This document shows positions 12,608-24,513 of a stretch of 64,000 nt of DNA, piece after piece. Numbering within the stretch: the stretch's first letter is position 1; every line of letters starts with the position of its first letter. Source of the stretch: Sipunculus nudus. Taxonomy: Eukaryota; Annelida; Sipuncula; Golfingiida; Sipunculidae. The notes below the pieces were generated by a model that saw only the letters and a list, made by a program, of their open reading frames with translations, had not been told where the DNA came from and made no database searches. The position numbers were made by a program, and so were the translations under genes. The stretch spans positions 46,510,159 to 46,574,158 of the forward strand of contig CM049313.1 in NCBI GenBank assembly GCA_026874595.1. The letters run 5' to 3'.

Positions 12608-12889
12608 ATGTTAATGTTTTTGACTGTTGCACATTTTTTACCAAAGGATCTTTCCAACCAAAAAATTGATGTGTTTCCTTAAAAACGTGTTTTTATTTCA
12701 TCTGGAAGGATTTATCATATTTAAAAGGATACAACAAAGTTATATATGTGATTTTTTAGCCGTGGTCGTTGCAATTAACAACTTTCTCTGAGAAATGGGT
12801 TTAGAGTTTTTCATATGATAAAAAAACAGTTTCCCTCAAACATGGACATATGACGTATGATTAGTTTATATTCTTTATAAACTAATACG

Positions 12890-12894
<5 letters not shown>

Positions 12895-12942
<48 letters not shown>
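12895..12942. repeat. (AT)n microsatellite
   Basis: About 24 uninterrupted AT dinucleotides. Confidence 0.95.
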
Positions 12943-12945
<3 letters not shown>

Positions 12946-12946
12946 T

Positions 12947-13168
12947 CTCTAGGACCTTTTATGAACAAATTGCTCCAGGAAGATACGTTCTGTAGGGTTC
13001 TTTGAAGCACCCAATATCATGGTCACATAAAGAACCCTTAGGTGTCCCTAAAGAACCCCCGGAGAGGTTCCATGGAGAACCCTGACTAGAGGGTTCTTCC
13101 TGGAACCACTGGCTCCACTCTGAAGAACCTTAAGGGTTCTACATGTAACCCTTTTTTCTAGGAGTGTA
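12947..13168. repeat. Short repeat rich in AAGAACCC/GGGTTCTT
   Basis: AAGAACCC or its complement occurs many times in both orientations, and the right end AACCCTTTTTTCTAGGAGTGT resembles a MITE terminus. The left partner of that terminus is not clear. Confidence 0.4.
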
Positions 13169-13189
13169 TACTATTAAAATTTATTTATT

Positions 13190-13915
13190 TTTATTTTTTA
13201 TTGCAAAAACACATCATTTGTACAAATTACATAGATACAAAATAATAGAAACACATCAAGTTGACATTATAACGCACACAAATCACATGAAAAGGACAAC
13301 ACAGTAACCAATGTACTTGATATAGAAATATATAATGAATATAAGTCCTTAAATCCCTTGTTACAGATATCCAAATTCTTTATCCTATTTTTTTCCAATT
13401 ATAATTTCCATTTATTGTTTCCCTTGTATTCAGTTGCACATTCTCTCTTCTTCTGATAATTTAGATACTCTTTAAATTTTTCCATGTATATGGATTTTAT
13501 TTTCCTACTGTTTACTTTCTTCTGGTATCCCCAAGATTATATGTTATTCTGTAATAACATCTTGTGATATTTTATATGCAACGCAAACGTCTTGCCAAAA
13601 TCTATTTACAATATCACAACTAAAAATTGGATAATAATATGTAATATCTATACTAGTCTAATATTTTCTAGTTCTAGATCGATAATCTACACTTTGGATT
13701 ATCAGAGATTCCAAACTTATGTAGCTTTTCCTTAAGATATAAAAAAAATTTCTCAATGTTTATACTTGAATTCACAAATTTTGTTTTCCTTACATATAGG
13801 CTTAAACAATTTGAATAGAGAGTGTCCCATTTTTCTTCAAAATTATTATATTTAAGGCTGTATTTAAATTTTGTTTCAAAAGTTGGTCTTTACATTCTTT
13901 AATAGCTAAATGCCT
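13190..13915 (-). pseudogene. Degenerate LINE fragment (post-RT region)
   Basis: Broken minus-strand frames read FEEKWDTLYSNCLSLYVRK, then a region resembling the zf-RVT domain that follows reverse transcriptase (CR..C..., then a conserved F/Y-W pair, then LGIPEES). Many stops and frame changes are present. It could belong to the same dead element family as the 12130-12607 fragment. Confidence 0.45.
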
Positions 13916-14156
13916 TGGAATATTATATAGTACGTCCCTAGGTAGAAAAGCGGGGACTTGTCCCCGTCCCTGACCAAACTGCGCTGTGGTGAAAAATGGA
14001 AAGGCAAAATATTCAGCAGAAGCCTAAATGTCATTCTCTACAGCTGTTAACGTCACGCGTCACTGTGTGAACGTGCCCTCATAAATAATGAATTTCCTTG
14101 CACGTTCCCTTCCATTAAATTTTGCTTGAACACGAACTAGTTAGAAGTATACTTAC

Positions 14157-14275
14157 TCCATTGACTTGCACATCGGTATTGTCATATCTTCACAAACGCA
14201 GGCAAAAGCCGACATTGAACAGCAGCCAAGAAAGAACACAGCTACAAGGACATTCCGGAGCTCGGAGGACGCCAT
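14157..14275 (-). CDS. First coding exon of a putative secreted Frizzled-CRD protein
   Basis: On the minus strand an ATG at 14275-14273 opens a 39-codon exon that ends at 14157 before a consensus donor GTAAGT. Residues 1-25 look like a signal peptide, with hydrophobic core VLVAVFFLGCCS ending in SAFA. It is followed by CVCEDMTIPMCKSM, which matches the start of Frizzled/sFRP cysteine-rich domains (C-x-C...ITIPLCK). The exon ends in phase 2. No second CRD exon was recognised at lower coordinates, so the gene may have a very long intron or be an orphaned exon. A mutated duplicate lies at 23977-24097. Confidence 0.55.
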
Positions 14276-16760
14276 GATTACTCGGTCTCGCATCGGCTAC
14301 TAATGTAACTGAATGGTCACGCATTATATGTATATATGGGGTTTGTACTTCGGTAATTTAAGCGCGCTCCAGCCTTGCTTTTGATCATCTGAGTCTGCAC
14401 AACTCTAACAGTTCAATCATAATTAGGACAACCAAATAACTGGAGTTGATTTTCATCCTGGTGACAATAACGCCTGTCTGTCGCATGAATGAAACTGTAG
14501 TCTAATTAATTTTCTACCGAAGGTCATATATTCTCCCAGGTAAAAAGTTTAACTCATGTTTACAAGACTATAATGGGCACAGACTGTCGTTATAGCAATT
14601 GGCGTCAGTTTAGCTTCAAGGACGGGGGATGACATGGGGGGGGGGGGGGGCGGGGGGGGGGCGTGGTTGGAACAACTTTTTATAAACATATATTATATTA
14701 TATTATCTCCAATATATAAATATCATTCTCTGAATAGCAGGGAGATTATGACCTTGACCATCCCCCTTTGCTGAAAATTGGGGCAAATATATATACCCCA
14801 ATCCCCCATGTAATGTACAAAATTTGTGATAGGCAACAGTATGAGTTTAGCCTATCTGTGAATTATTGCTTTCGTTCAACTGTCGGTCCCCACGATATAT
14901 TATTGCGTAGATACGCTCTTACGCTTTTGTATACTTTGGTGGCTTGACCTTACTTGATTAACACATAATTTCTTCGATAAAACATAAATTTCGGTTGTTA
15001 TAATATACAAATATTAAAGTAAAATAAAAAAAAAGTAATTGCCCGCCTGTTCAATTAAAATTGTCAAGGACAACTGTGCGAGAGTTTTGCACGATAAACT
15101 TGTATTCTGTGGGAATACTTATATTTCAAGCTTCTGTTCAAATGGGAGTACATTCATGCTTTGACGCGCCCATCCAGATCACGCTCATTTGGACTGACAC
15201 CCATCCGCCGTATAACACTAATAATTTAAAGGTCTATATATTAGAAACTCCAAAGACATTATAGTAGCATTTTTATATAATATTTCCAGTTAATTTGAAA
15301 CGTATCAAGAGAAAGGCATGTATTGTTTACATATAAAGCATGTTGAAGGTAGGAATGGGTTATATATAGGAAGAAAAAACGGCCAAGCAACTTATCGGAC
15401 ACGACACCTGCACGGTCGTTCCAGGCACCTGAGATAATGTATTGCTTATTTCAAGTAACTGGTCAATTGACCTGTGTAGCTATAATGACATCAATAAGTT
15501 GGAATATAATTTCTAGGAATTTGGGCTGACCAGGTTAAAATACAAGGTACTGGACCCTTCTAGAATAGGGGTGTTAGAGTCGGACTAAACTTAGTAATCT
15601 ATAGAATATCTAGTTATTAAAAATTGATAATCAGTTATTGGAAACATTATACATGTAGATCAGTCTTATTCAAGTAATATGTTTCAGGACATGGGCTATT
15701 AAGTTAAATTAGTTGGTGACCCCAGGTAACCATCTCACTTCCCAAATAATGCAAAATTCCTCATTAACATGTAAGTGGGGTTACCTGTTTGGCAATGCCA
15801 TGTTCGGGGGTCCAGTAATCCTTCTCTTGGGGTCATTGGCTATTTAAACGGACATTATCAATGGTGAGGGAGGCAAAACACGGGGGAAGAAGCCATGGCA
15901 CTCATACCTACCAATAAAGTGCCAGGTCGGAAACCTGTTCCTAAAGTCTATAATAACTTAACCATCCACAAGGTTCATTAATCTTCGTGTTGATGAATTC
16001 GTGAGTTGTCACCATCCCAAACCTTGGACCTGGTCATAATATACCACACATATATTACAGTATTTATGCACAAAATAAGCGACATCAGGTCTTCATCGTC
16101 AATATGCAAACTTTTATACATTATTATAGCTTTTGTGTTTGTTAGTTGTGGACCTACATTTAGGTAACAGTCATTTTATCAAGGTGAAAATTGCTCGGTA
16201 CGCTGGAACAGAGTGGTACATTAGATCATCCGGACACAGTTTAAGCTCATTGCAGGGTGTCAACCTGTCTGTCAAAGGGTCTACAAACAAAACCGTTAAT
16301 ACTCACAACTATGTATGCGTCATTTTTTTAAAAATTGCAGATGTTAAGCCTATACCAGTCGAGTATAGTAATATTTTGGGCAAAAGTCTGTCATAAAAGC
16401 ATGCTGTCGGACCGAGTCAATTAAGATTTGTCATGTCTTATTTAGGTGAAATTCGAGAATTTTCATGAAACTTCAGTTCCAATTCATTTGAATATAAAAT
16501 CTAAATAATTCAACTATTTTTATTCAACTCGAATTAATAATTAAAAAAGTAACATTCTCCTTGTGACATCCATGCATCAGAGGCATCTTCGTTTTATTGA
16601 TGTCAAACACTGCTTGCAAAGCTGACCCGCTGATGAACAAATCCAAGACGATGTTCATCAATTCATATTATTACATTTCCTTTCAATTATAATTTCAATG
16701 TTTAAATGATTTAGAATGAACACCCAGGTCTTTAAGTTGTTACAGGTGCTCTTTTTATTG
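14276..16760. other. Intergenic, no gene recognised
   Basis: The first 130 bp share short matches (for example TTTTGATCATCTGAG) with the flank of the exon copy at 24097, so the duplication includes upstream sequence. G runs lie at 14636-14661. The rest is AT-rich and unrecognised. Confidence 0.45.
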
Positions 16761-17540
16761 TGTGACACGGGCGTAGCTCCTGTTGTGGCGCTCGTGTCAG
16801 GCCGCGTATTACATTCTATGTTTAATCCGTGTTTGTTGAACTCTCGTTGTCATGTGAGCCTTGAGCTTTCACGCCTGGTCGTGGGTCACGCGATGAGCTT
16901 GGTGTGTGGAGATACACAGCGCTGTTCTTTCTCGAGAATTCCTTAAACGTGTGTTGTGCAAGACCTTATAGACTATTCGGGAAGTGGAAATTCCCGGCTT
17001 GAGGTGTGAAGGAATGTGAAGGGGCTGTTTTTTAGAACCAGAGGGTAGACAGCAGAGCAGATTCCAGCGGACGCAGAAGCGTGTGTCAGATTCTAAGACC
17101 TTATCCGACGAATGCGGCAATTATACATATTCAAAGACTTTCTCCTGGATTTTATGCATTTGGACTTCAGTTTACTTTCTGTGTTGTTGCAAGAACTTTC
17201 TACTGGACTGTCATTCTCCGAGAGTTTACATCTAAAGGACTTATCGTGGTGACGGTATTGTTATCCAGGTACTATACAATTAGCTTTCTGTGTGATTGTA
17301 TTGACTTGTTGCTATACCGCTGTTTTACTGTATAATTGTATTGATTTAGTGTATTGTATTGTTAGGGTTGTTTTAAGAATAAATTATAGTTATTTGTTAA
17401 CAAAAAACCACTGACTTCTTTATTCGTTCCCCCAGACATTTCACGCTGCCTAGTTTTACGGAATCTGATTTTTTTAATCTCTGTTACAGAATTTGTGTTC
17501 ATCACGCATACGTGATCTGTTTATATTAGGTTCCGTAACA
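16761..17540 (+). repeat. Possible solo LTR
   Basis: The segment starts TGTGACACGG and ends CCGTAACA, an imperfect TG...CA inverted pair. It contains a polyadenylation signal AATAAA at 17378-17383, and its base composition is more balanced than the surroundings. No flanking 5-bp duplication is visible. The short frames inside are not recognisable proteins. Confidence 0.3.
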
Positions 17541-17611
17541 AAGTAAATTAAACAATTGGCGTTGTTAACTTGTCCGGCAATGGTTTAAATGTTCAGAACT
17601 GAAGGATTATT

Positions 17612-17860
17612 ACCCCCGCAAAGGGGCGGGGGTTATGTTTTAGCCGGCATTGGTTTGTAATTTATTGTTTGTCTGTTAGCAACATTACTCAAAAAGTTAT
17701 TATCGGTTTTTAATGAAATTTTCAGGAAAGCTCGACAAGATGCAAGGAAAAAATTTTTAAATTGTGGGGGTGATCTAGATCACCGTATGGATCCAGGATT
17801 TGTCATATATATATTGGGGTAATGAGCTGTCTCTGTGGAGGTTTGCGCCCTCTTAGTGCT
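17612..17860 (+). repeat. Interspersed repeat with CCCCCGC...GCGGGGG start
   Basis: It begins with an inverted repeat (ACCCCCGCAAAGGGGCGGGGG-like) and contains CTGTTAGCAACATTACTCAA and GAGGTTTGCGCCCTCTTAG. An inverted relative lies at 23458-23612. This type of repeat is common in mollusc genomes. Confidence 0.5.
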
Positions 17861-18297
17861 GTTCTAGTTAACTTTGCATTTTATAACTGTTAGTTTTTCA
17901 AGAATCTCCCCCCCCCCCACACCTCTCTCTGTCTCTCTCTATCTCCCAAATTTAGACTTCGCCTCGTTACTATAATTGAGAAAATACCCATATGCTCAAG
18001 GTCGAGGACAATATCACTTTTTCTTTCCTCATATTTAAAGTGTTCAGTTTCCCAATGTATGGGATTTTCAGTACCCCGGGCAAATGATGTAACATATATA
18101 ATAATGTTGATTTACCTGTAAGTTTGGTTATAAATTACGGAGAATTTTTACAAGTATTCGTCTATAATGTTATCATGTTTATTCATGTACTCAGTGATCA
18201 AAATAAAGAGTGTTAACCTAATCACTTGTCACTTCTGGATATTCAACAGATTTACCCACAAAAGTACCTTTGTGTCGCAATACCGTCTAATAATATA

Positions 18298-18340
18298 CAG
18301 TAAAACCTCGTTGTGTCTAACTCGAAGGGACTGGTAAATG
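18298..18340 (+). repeat. Tc/mariner (Pogo/Tigger-like) terminus
   Basis: TA followed by CAGTAAAACCTCG and then CTAACTCGAAGGGACTG is the usual TIR form of Pogo/Tigger-like MITEs. Only this end is clear. A related inner motif (ATTCGACTTAACCGAG) occurs near 18609. Confidence 0.4.
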
Positions 18341-18717
18341 TACCCCGATAATCCAGAGTTCGAAACAACCGATATTCATTATATCGAACCTTCTTCAGCC
18401 TTGATTATTATTGATAAATCCTGCACATGTATAGGGCCTATATTATTTAGTTCTGACAACTGTTTGCGTTAGAGAAAAACAAGAATTTCATAACAATTTT
18501 ATTTATGAATTATTAAAAGCCCAGAAGTACCAAAAAAAAGTTAAATAAGTCAGGCTTTTAACTTTTTTTGCAGGGACTCCTCATTCGGCTTCATTCGAAA
18601 CATGCTGGAATTCGACTTAACCGAGTTCGTCACAATGAGCGTTCACTGTATATTACCTCCGCCGTTAGGGTATATGCGTTCCTTCGCTTTCGTGTGTATG
18701 TGTGATGATATGTGCGT

Positions 18718-18935
18718 GAATGTGTGTTTGTTCACAATATATAATTTACGCATTCTTGAACGGAATCTCATGGAATTTTTCGGGCATTTCGGAAATGGGC
18801 CAATAAAGAAACGATAAGAGTTTGGGCTTAATCGGGCACATGATGCGGATCCAGGGGCGTCATCAAGGAATATTCACAGATGTCAGCAACTTATGCACGA
18901 ATCAACCTGGAATCTGGACCAAATGAGTGAATGCG
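18718..18935. repeat. Interspersed repeat, copy 1
   Basis: Shares AACGGAATCTCAT, CATTTCGGAAATGGGC and other blocks with 49175-49395 in the same orientation. There is no coding signal. Confidence 0.6.
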
Positions 18936-19074
18936 GAGGCATGCATTCATTAGAATCTATTTCACTTTTTTTAATGGGTGATTACATTAACCCCCCCCCC
19001 CCTTCTCCTTACCAAAAAGTGTGTGGGGGTGAGGGGTTGGTTGGGGTATATTTCCCCCTTTCCCCCATATTGAC

Positions 19075-22000
19075 GCCCTTGGTAACAAAGTCGGTCTAAA
19101 AAAACCTCATGTCCTTACGCTCTCCTTATAGGCCCACTCTCTTAGAAGCCCTTGGTAAGAAAGTTGGTCTGAACAAACCTCATGTCCTTACGCTCTCCTT
19201 ATAGGCCCACTCTCTTAGAAGCCCTTGGTAACAAAGTCGGTCTGAACAAACCTCATGTCCTTACGCTCTCCTTATAGGCCCACTCTCTTAGAAGCCCTTG
19301 GTAAGAAAGTCGGTCTGAACAAACCTCATGTCCTTACGCTCTCCTTATAGGCCCACTCTCTTAGAAGCCCTTGGTAAGAAAGTCGGTCTGAACAAACCTC
19401 ATGTCCTTACGCTCTCCTTATAGGCCCACTCTCTTAGAAGCCCTTGGTAAGAAAGTCGGTCTGAACAAACCTCATGTCCTTACGCTCTCCTTATAGGCCC
19501 ACTCTCTTAGAAGCCCTTGGTAAGAAAGTCGGTCTGAACAAACCTCATGTCCTTACGCTCTCCTTATAGGCCCACTCTCTTAGAAGCCCTTGGTAAGAAA
19601 GTCGGTCTGAACAAACCTCATGTCCTTACGCTCTCCTTATAGGCCCACTCTCTTAGAAGCCCTTGGTAAGAAAGTCGGTCTGAACAAACCTCATGTCCTT
19701 ACGCTCTCCTTATAGGCCCACTCTCTTAGAAGCCCTTGGTAAGAAAGTCGGTCTGAACAAACCTCATGTCCTTACGCTCTCCTTATAGGCCCACTCTCTT
19801 AGAAGCCCTTGGTAAGAAAGTCGGTCTGAACAAACCTCATGTCCTTACGCTCTCCTTATAGGCCCACTCTCTTAGAAGCCCTTGGTAACAAAGTCGGTCT
19901 GAACAAACCTCATGTCCTTACGCTCTCCTTATAGGCCCATTCTCTTAGAAGCCCTTGGTAACAAAGTCGGTCTGAACAAACCTCATGTCCTTACGCTCTC
20001 CTTATAGGCCCACTCTCTTAGAAGCCCTTGGTAACAAAGTCGGTCTGAACAAACCTCATGTCCTTACGCTCTCCTTATAGGCCCACTCTCTTAGAAGCCC
20101 TTGGTAAGAAAGTCGGTCTGAACAAACCTCATGTCCTTACGCTCTCCTTATAGGCCCACTCTCTTAGAAGCCCTTGGTAACAAAGTCGGTCTGAACAAAC
20201 CTCATGTCCTTACGCTCTCCTTATAGGCCCACTCTCTTAGAAGCCCTTGGTAAGAAAGTCGGTCTGAACAAACCTCATGTCCTTACGCTCTCCTTATAGG
20301 CCCACTCTCTTAGAAGCCCTTGGTAACAAAGTCGGTCTGAACAAACCTCATGTCCTTACGCTCTCCTTATAGGCCCACTCTCTTAGAAGCCCTTGGTAAG
20401 AAAGTCGGTCTGAACAAACCTCATGTCCTTACGCTCTCCTTATAGGCCCACTCTCTTAGAAGCCCTTGGTAACAAAGTCGGTCTGAACAAACCTCATGTC
20501 CTTACGCTCTCCTTATAGGCCCACTCTCTTAGAAGCCCTTGGTAACAAAGTCGGTCTGAACAAACCTCATGTCCTTACGCTCTCCTTATAGGCCCACTCT
20601 CTTAGAAGCCCTTGGTAAGAAAGTCGGTCTGAACAAACCTCATGTCCTTACGCTCTCCTTATAGGCCCACTCTCTTAGAAGCCCTTGGTAACAAAGTCGG
20701 TCTGAACAAACCTCATGTCCTTACGCTCTCCTTATAGGCCCACTCTCTTAGAAGCCCTTGGTAAGAAAGTTGGTCTGAACAAACCTCATGTCCTTACGCT
20801 CTCCTTATAGGCCCACTCTCTTAGAAGCCCTTGGTAACAAAGTCGGTCTGAACAAACCTCATGTCCTTACGCTCTCCTTATAGGCCCACTCTCTTAGAAG
20901 CCCTTGGTAAGAAAGTTGGTCTGAACAAACCTCATGTCCTTACGCTCTCCTTATAGGCCCACTCTCTTAGAAGCCCTTGGTAAGAAAGTTGGTCTGAACA
21001 AACCTCATGTCCTTACGCTCTCCTTATAGGCCCACTCTCTTAGAAGCCCTTGGTAAGAAAGTTGGTCTGAACAAACCTTATGTCCTTACGCTCTCCTTAT
21101 AGGCCCACTCTCTTAGAAGCCCTTGGTAAGAAAGTTGGTCTGAACAAACCTCACGTCCTTACGCTCTCCTTATAGGCCCACTCTCTTAGAAGCCCTTGGT
21201 AAGAAAGTTGGTCTGAACAAACCTCACGTCCTTACGCTCTCCTTATAGGCCCACTTTCTTAGAAGCCCTTGGTAAGAAAGTTGGTCTGAACAAACCTCAT
21301 GTCCTTATGCTCTCCTTATAGGCCCACTCTCTCAGAAGCCCTTGGTAAGAAAGTTGGTCTGAACAAACCTCATGTCCTTACGCTCTCCTTATAGGCCCAC
21401 TCTCTTAGAAGCCCTTGGTAAGAAAGTTGGTCTGAACAAACCTCATGTCCTTACGCTCTCCTTATAGGCCCACTCTCTTAGAAGCCCTTGGTAAGAAAGT
21501 TGGTCTGAACAAACCTCATGTCCTTACGCTCTCCTTATAGGCCCACTCTCTTAGAAGCCCTTGGTAAGAAAGTTGGTCTGAACAAACCTCATGTCCTTAC
21601 GCTCTCCTTATAGGCCCACTCTCTTAGAAGCCCTTGGTGAGAAAGTCGGTCTGAACAAACCTCATGTCCTTACGCTCTCCTTATAGGCCCACTCTCTTAG
21701 AAGCCCTTTGTCACAAAGTCGGTCTGAACAAACCTCATGTCCTTACGCTCTCCTTATAGGCCCACTCTCTTAGAAGCCCTTGGTCACAAAGTCGGTCTGA
21801 ACAAACCTCATGTCCTTACGCTCTCCTTATAGGCCCACTCTCTTAGAAGCCCTTGGTAAGAAAGTCGGTCTGAACAAACCTCACGTCCTTACGCTCTCCT
21901 TATAGGCCCACTCTCTTAGAAGCCCTTGGAAAGAAAGTTGGTCTGAACAAACCTCATGTCCTTACGCTCTCCTTATAGGCCCACTCTCTTAGAAGCCCTT

Positions 22001-22128
22001 GGTAACAAAGTCGGTCTGAACAAACCTCATGTCCTTACGCTCTCCTTATAGGCCCACTCTCTTAGAAGCCCTTGGTAAGAAAGTTGGTCTGAACAAACCT
22101 CATGTCCTTACACTCTCCTTATAGGCCC
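19075..22128. repeat. Tandem array, 73-bp unit, about 42 copies
   Basis: The period is 73 bp exactly, measured from successive CTTAGAAGCC starts at 19141, 19214 and 19287. Units are nearly identical. The main variants are GTAAGAAAGTCGG, GTAAGAAAGTTGG and GTAACAAAGTCGG: the TTGG form clusters at about 20900-21600, and the GTAAGA and GTAACA forms alternate between about 20030 and 20910, suggesting a dimeric higher-order repeat. Each unit reads CTCTCCTTATAG, then 23 bases, then CTTGGTAAGA, so it resembles a 3' splice site, a micro-exon and a 5' splice site on the plus strand. The period is not a multiple of three, so no long repeat protein is encoded. Confidence 0.97.
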
Positions 22129-22138
22129 GGTCTTTTTA

Positions 22139-22404
22139 GGGCAAAATAAAAGATAAAAGGTATGGTTTCTTGGCACTTTTTTTCAGTGCGGGCGTGGTTT
22201 TTTTTTTTTGTCATTTTTGGTTTGTTTCGATAAAAATGCAATATGATCAGGGAAAAGCATAAAAATAACAATTGTTTTTGCTAAACGGTAAAGCACTACA
22301 TAATTGTAAATTTTATCTTCTCAAAAGATAAAAATCAAAATAAAATATTTTATGCTGGGGGGGGGGGGGAGGTGCCTGAGAACAATGCCATACATTTTTT
22401 GGTC
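22139..22404. mobile_element. PIF/Harbinger-type MITE, copy 1
   Basis: The inverted ends GGGCAAAATAAAAG... and ...CATTTTTTGGTC include AAGGTATGGTTTCTTGGCAC on the left and GTGCCTGAGAACAATGCCAT on the right. TTA flanks both sides (22136-22138 and 22405-22407). It shares its ends and interior with 56731-57070. The insertion sits 10 bp beyond the last 73-bp unit. A run of 13 G lies at 22357-22369. Confidence 0.75.
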
Positions 22405-23455
22405 TTACATCAACATTTTTAACCTGTATATTCCATATTCCTTTTCTTCCTTGATTGTAAGTTAATGTATTGTATATATCCCTCACACAGTTATTTTCTA
22501 AAGGATAGATTTTAGCTTCACACCCGACTAGAAGTGGGTAAAAGAGTAATTTTAAAAGTAAACTTGTGATAGATTATCATTTGAAATTCTTTTCAATTAT
22601 TTTTCAGATGTATTTTTTTTTGCATATTTGACTCAAGAATATCTACACCAAATTTTCAGTGTTTTATTGAAGCTCACCTGTGTATACAAACCAATTTATA
22701 CAGGCAACGAACTTACCTACATAAAGTTCATGGATTTTTCTTTGGTTTAGTTTATTTGATATTTCATTTGATAGTAATTAAGACAAACAATTATTTTTAA
22801 GAGCTCTTATCAATAACGTAACGTTAATACAGACGTATAGGTAATTACTTTGCAAAGCAATTGTTATTGCAATAAATATAATTTTGCTATTAAAAATATA
22901 AAGTATTTGATTATAATTGAAATACATGTAACTATATTTGTAATTGGTTACTTCAAGTATTTAGTGTTTACACCAAACTATAAACCTGACTTACTTCGTT
23001 TGACACTGTAACAGAGTCCACGACACGGCGGATTAGCTTACCTTCCAACGATGGCTGGACACGGTGCATGAAGCATAAATCAGACACAGGAACTGAAGCA
23101 GTTTACTGTGACACTTGAGTTGTGAACTAATCCCGAAAAATGGGAAGTACCGAGAAATCTTTTTTATCTGCCTTCTTTTGACTGATGTAGCCAAGGTAGT
23201 TCGGAAGGATAGTTGTGTTGTACCTGATTGAAAATGATATATAGGGGTCACCGATTCAGCGATCGTTACTACAAACTAAATGGCGTAGTCGGAACCTAAA
23301 GACCTCCGCAAGAATCTTGTAGTCAGACTGTTTTTTTTTAACATGCTAAAACAATTTTTGAATTGGAGGGATCTACTCGGGACACGATAATTTGTGTCAC
23401 AGTTGTATTTAATTCTTTGAATTAAAAATATTTTATGCTAATCCAGATTTTCCCG
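22405..23455. other. Intergenic, no gene recognised
   Basis: AT-rich sequence without recognisable coding exons or repeat termini. The 72-codon minus-strand frame at 23033-23251 has no recognised family. Confidence 0.4.
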
Positions 23456-23457
23456 AA

Positions 23458-23612
23458 ACATCAATGCATTTCCCTTGGGGGTTTCTTGCCCTAACCCTCC
23501 GCTATATTTCGTCGAACTCCCTTTATAACCTTTTTAGTAAAGTTGCTAACAGACACACAAACCAACCAAACAGCAAGTTAAGGCACAATGCCTCCCTAGC
23601 GGAGGTGTAATT
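23458..23612 (-). repeat. Inverted relative of the 17.6-kb repeat
   Basis: On the minus strand it shares TCTGTTAGCAACTTTACT and AAAAAGGTTAT with 17612-17860, and it ends with the short inverted pair CCTCC...GGAGG. Confidence 0.45.
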
Positions 23613-23976
23613 AGGGATTATAATGTTAGTGCAGGCTATTGTTTTTACGATATATATATATAAATATATTTATATATATAATCTTCTCAAGAGTTGCCCG
23701 TGTTACTACTTTAAACAATACTTTATAGACTTTTTACAATGTATCAGTTGTAAGCAGACACATTACTCTTGATATTAGCATGTTATCAATGATTACTTTA
23801 TAAATATACAATAACTATTAACTTGTCCCTTATGAAGCTTCGTTAATGACTGGGTATTAAAACTGGACCTGTCTTAAATAGCTTTCATGACCGGAAGATA
23901 AGTTAAGAACTTTATTTGACTTTATTTAACCGTTTGTTGCTTTAAAAAGGAACCCTTTTAAACACCAGATACTTAC

Positions 23977-24097
23977 TTCATTTACTTGCATAATGGAATT
24001 GTAATTTCTTCACACTGACATGCAGACGTCCCTGTCAATTTAAGTAGCAAAACAAGAGCAAAACAGAAAATACGAGCTGCAGCACGGACGACGTCAT
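23977..24097 (-). pseudogene. Broken duplicate of the Frizzled-CRD first exon
   Basis: The minus-strand ATG at 24097-24095 is followed by a hydrophobic stretch (VLQLVFSVLLLF), as in the 14275 exon. A 1-base frame change is then needed to reach CQCEEITIPLCK, the Frizzled-type CRD start. A TAA replaces the serine codon that follows CK in the intact copy. The exon ends at 23977 with the same GTAAGT donor context (ATG-A/GA then GTAAGT). Length is 121 bases against 119. Retention of the ATG, the donor and upstream flank similarity points to segmental duplication rather than retrocopy. Confidence 0.55.
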
Positions 24098-24513
24098 GAT
24101 TGTCCTGTCTCGTGTCAGCGACTGTGATGCAGAATGCGTTTGTTATGATCCATGTAACATGTACTCAGATTGAGGTATGATTTCAGCCCAGCCTGGCTGA
24201 TCAATGATACACTACAGGCTTTTGATGATCTGAGCCTACACACGATCAAAGCTTTGATGTGGCAGCTAGTCAGAGCGTGTGTTTATATTTTATTATTCTG
24301 GTGATTAAAATTTACTGTTATATAGTATGTTGTGAATCATGAATACAAATATGTTTTGTTTTCATTGGATGTATAAGGCCTACATTCGTTACGAAAGTCA
24401 TTTTCTGCTCCTGTAACGATTAAGCTTTAATCACTTAACCTCGGGCGCTGTGTGTGTGTGTGGGGAGGGGGGGGGGGGGGGACACGCTTGTATGCAATCA
24501 AATATCCAACTAA

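Noticed and set aside
19075-22128. CRISPR-like regular array
   Set aside because: The whole 73-bp unit is conserved with no unique spacers, and the DNA is clearly eukaryotic. It is a satellite-type tandem repeat.
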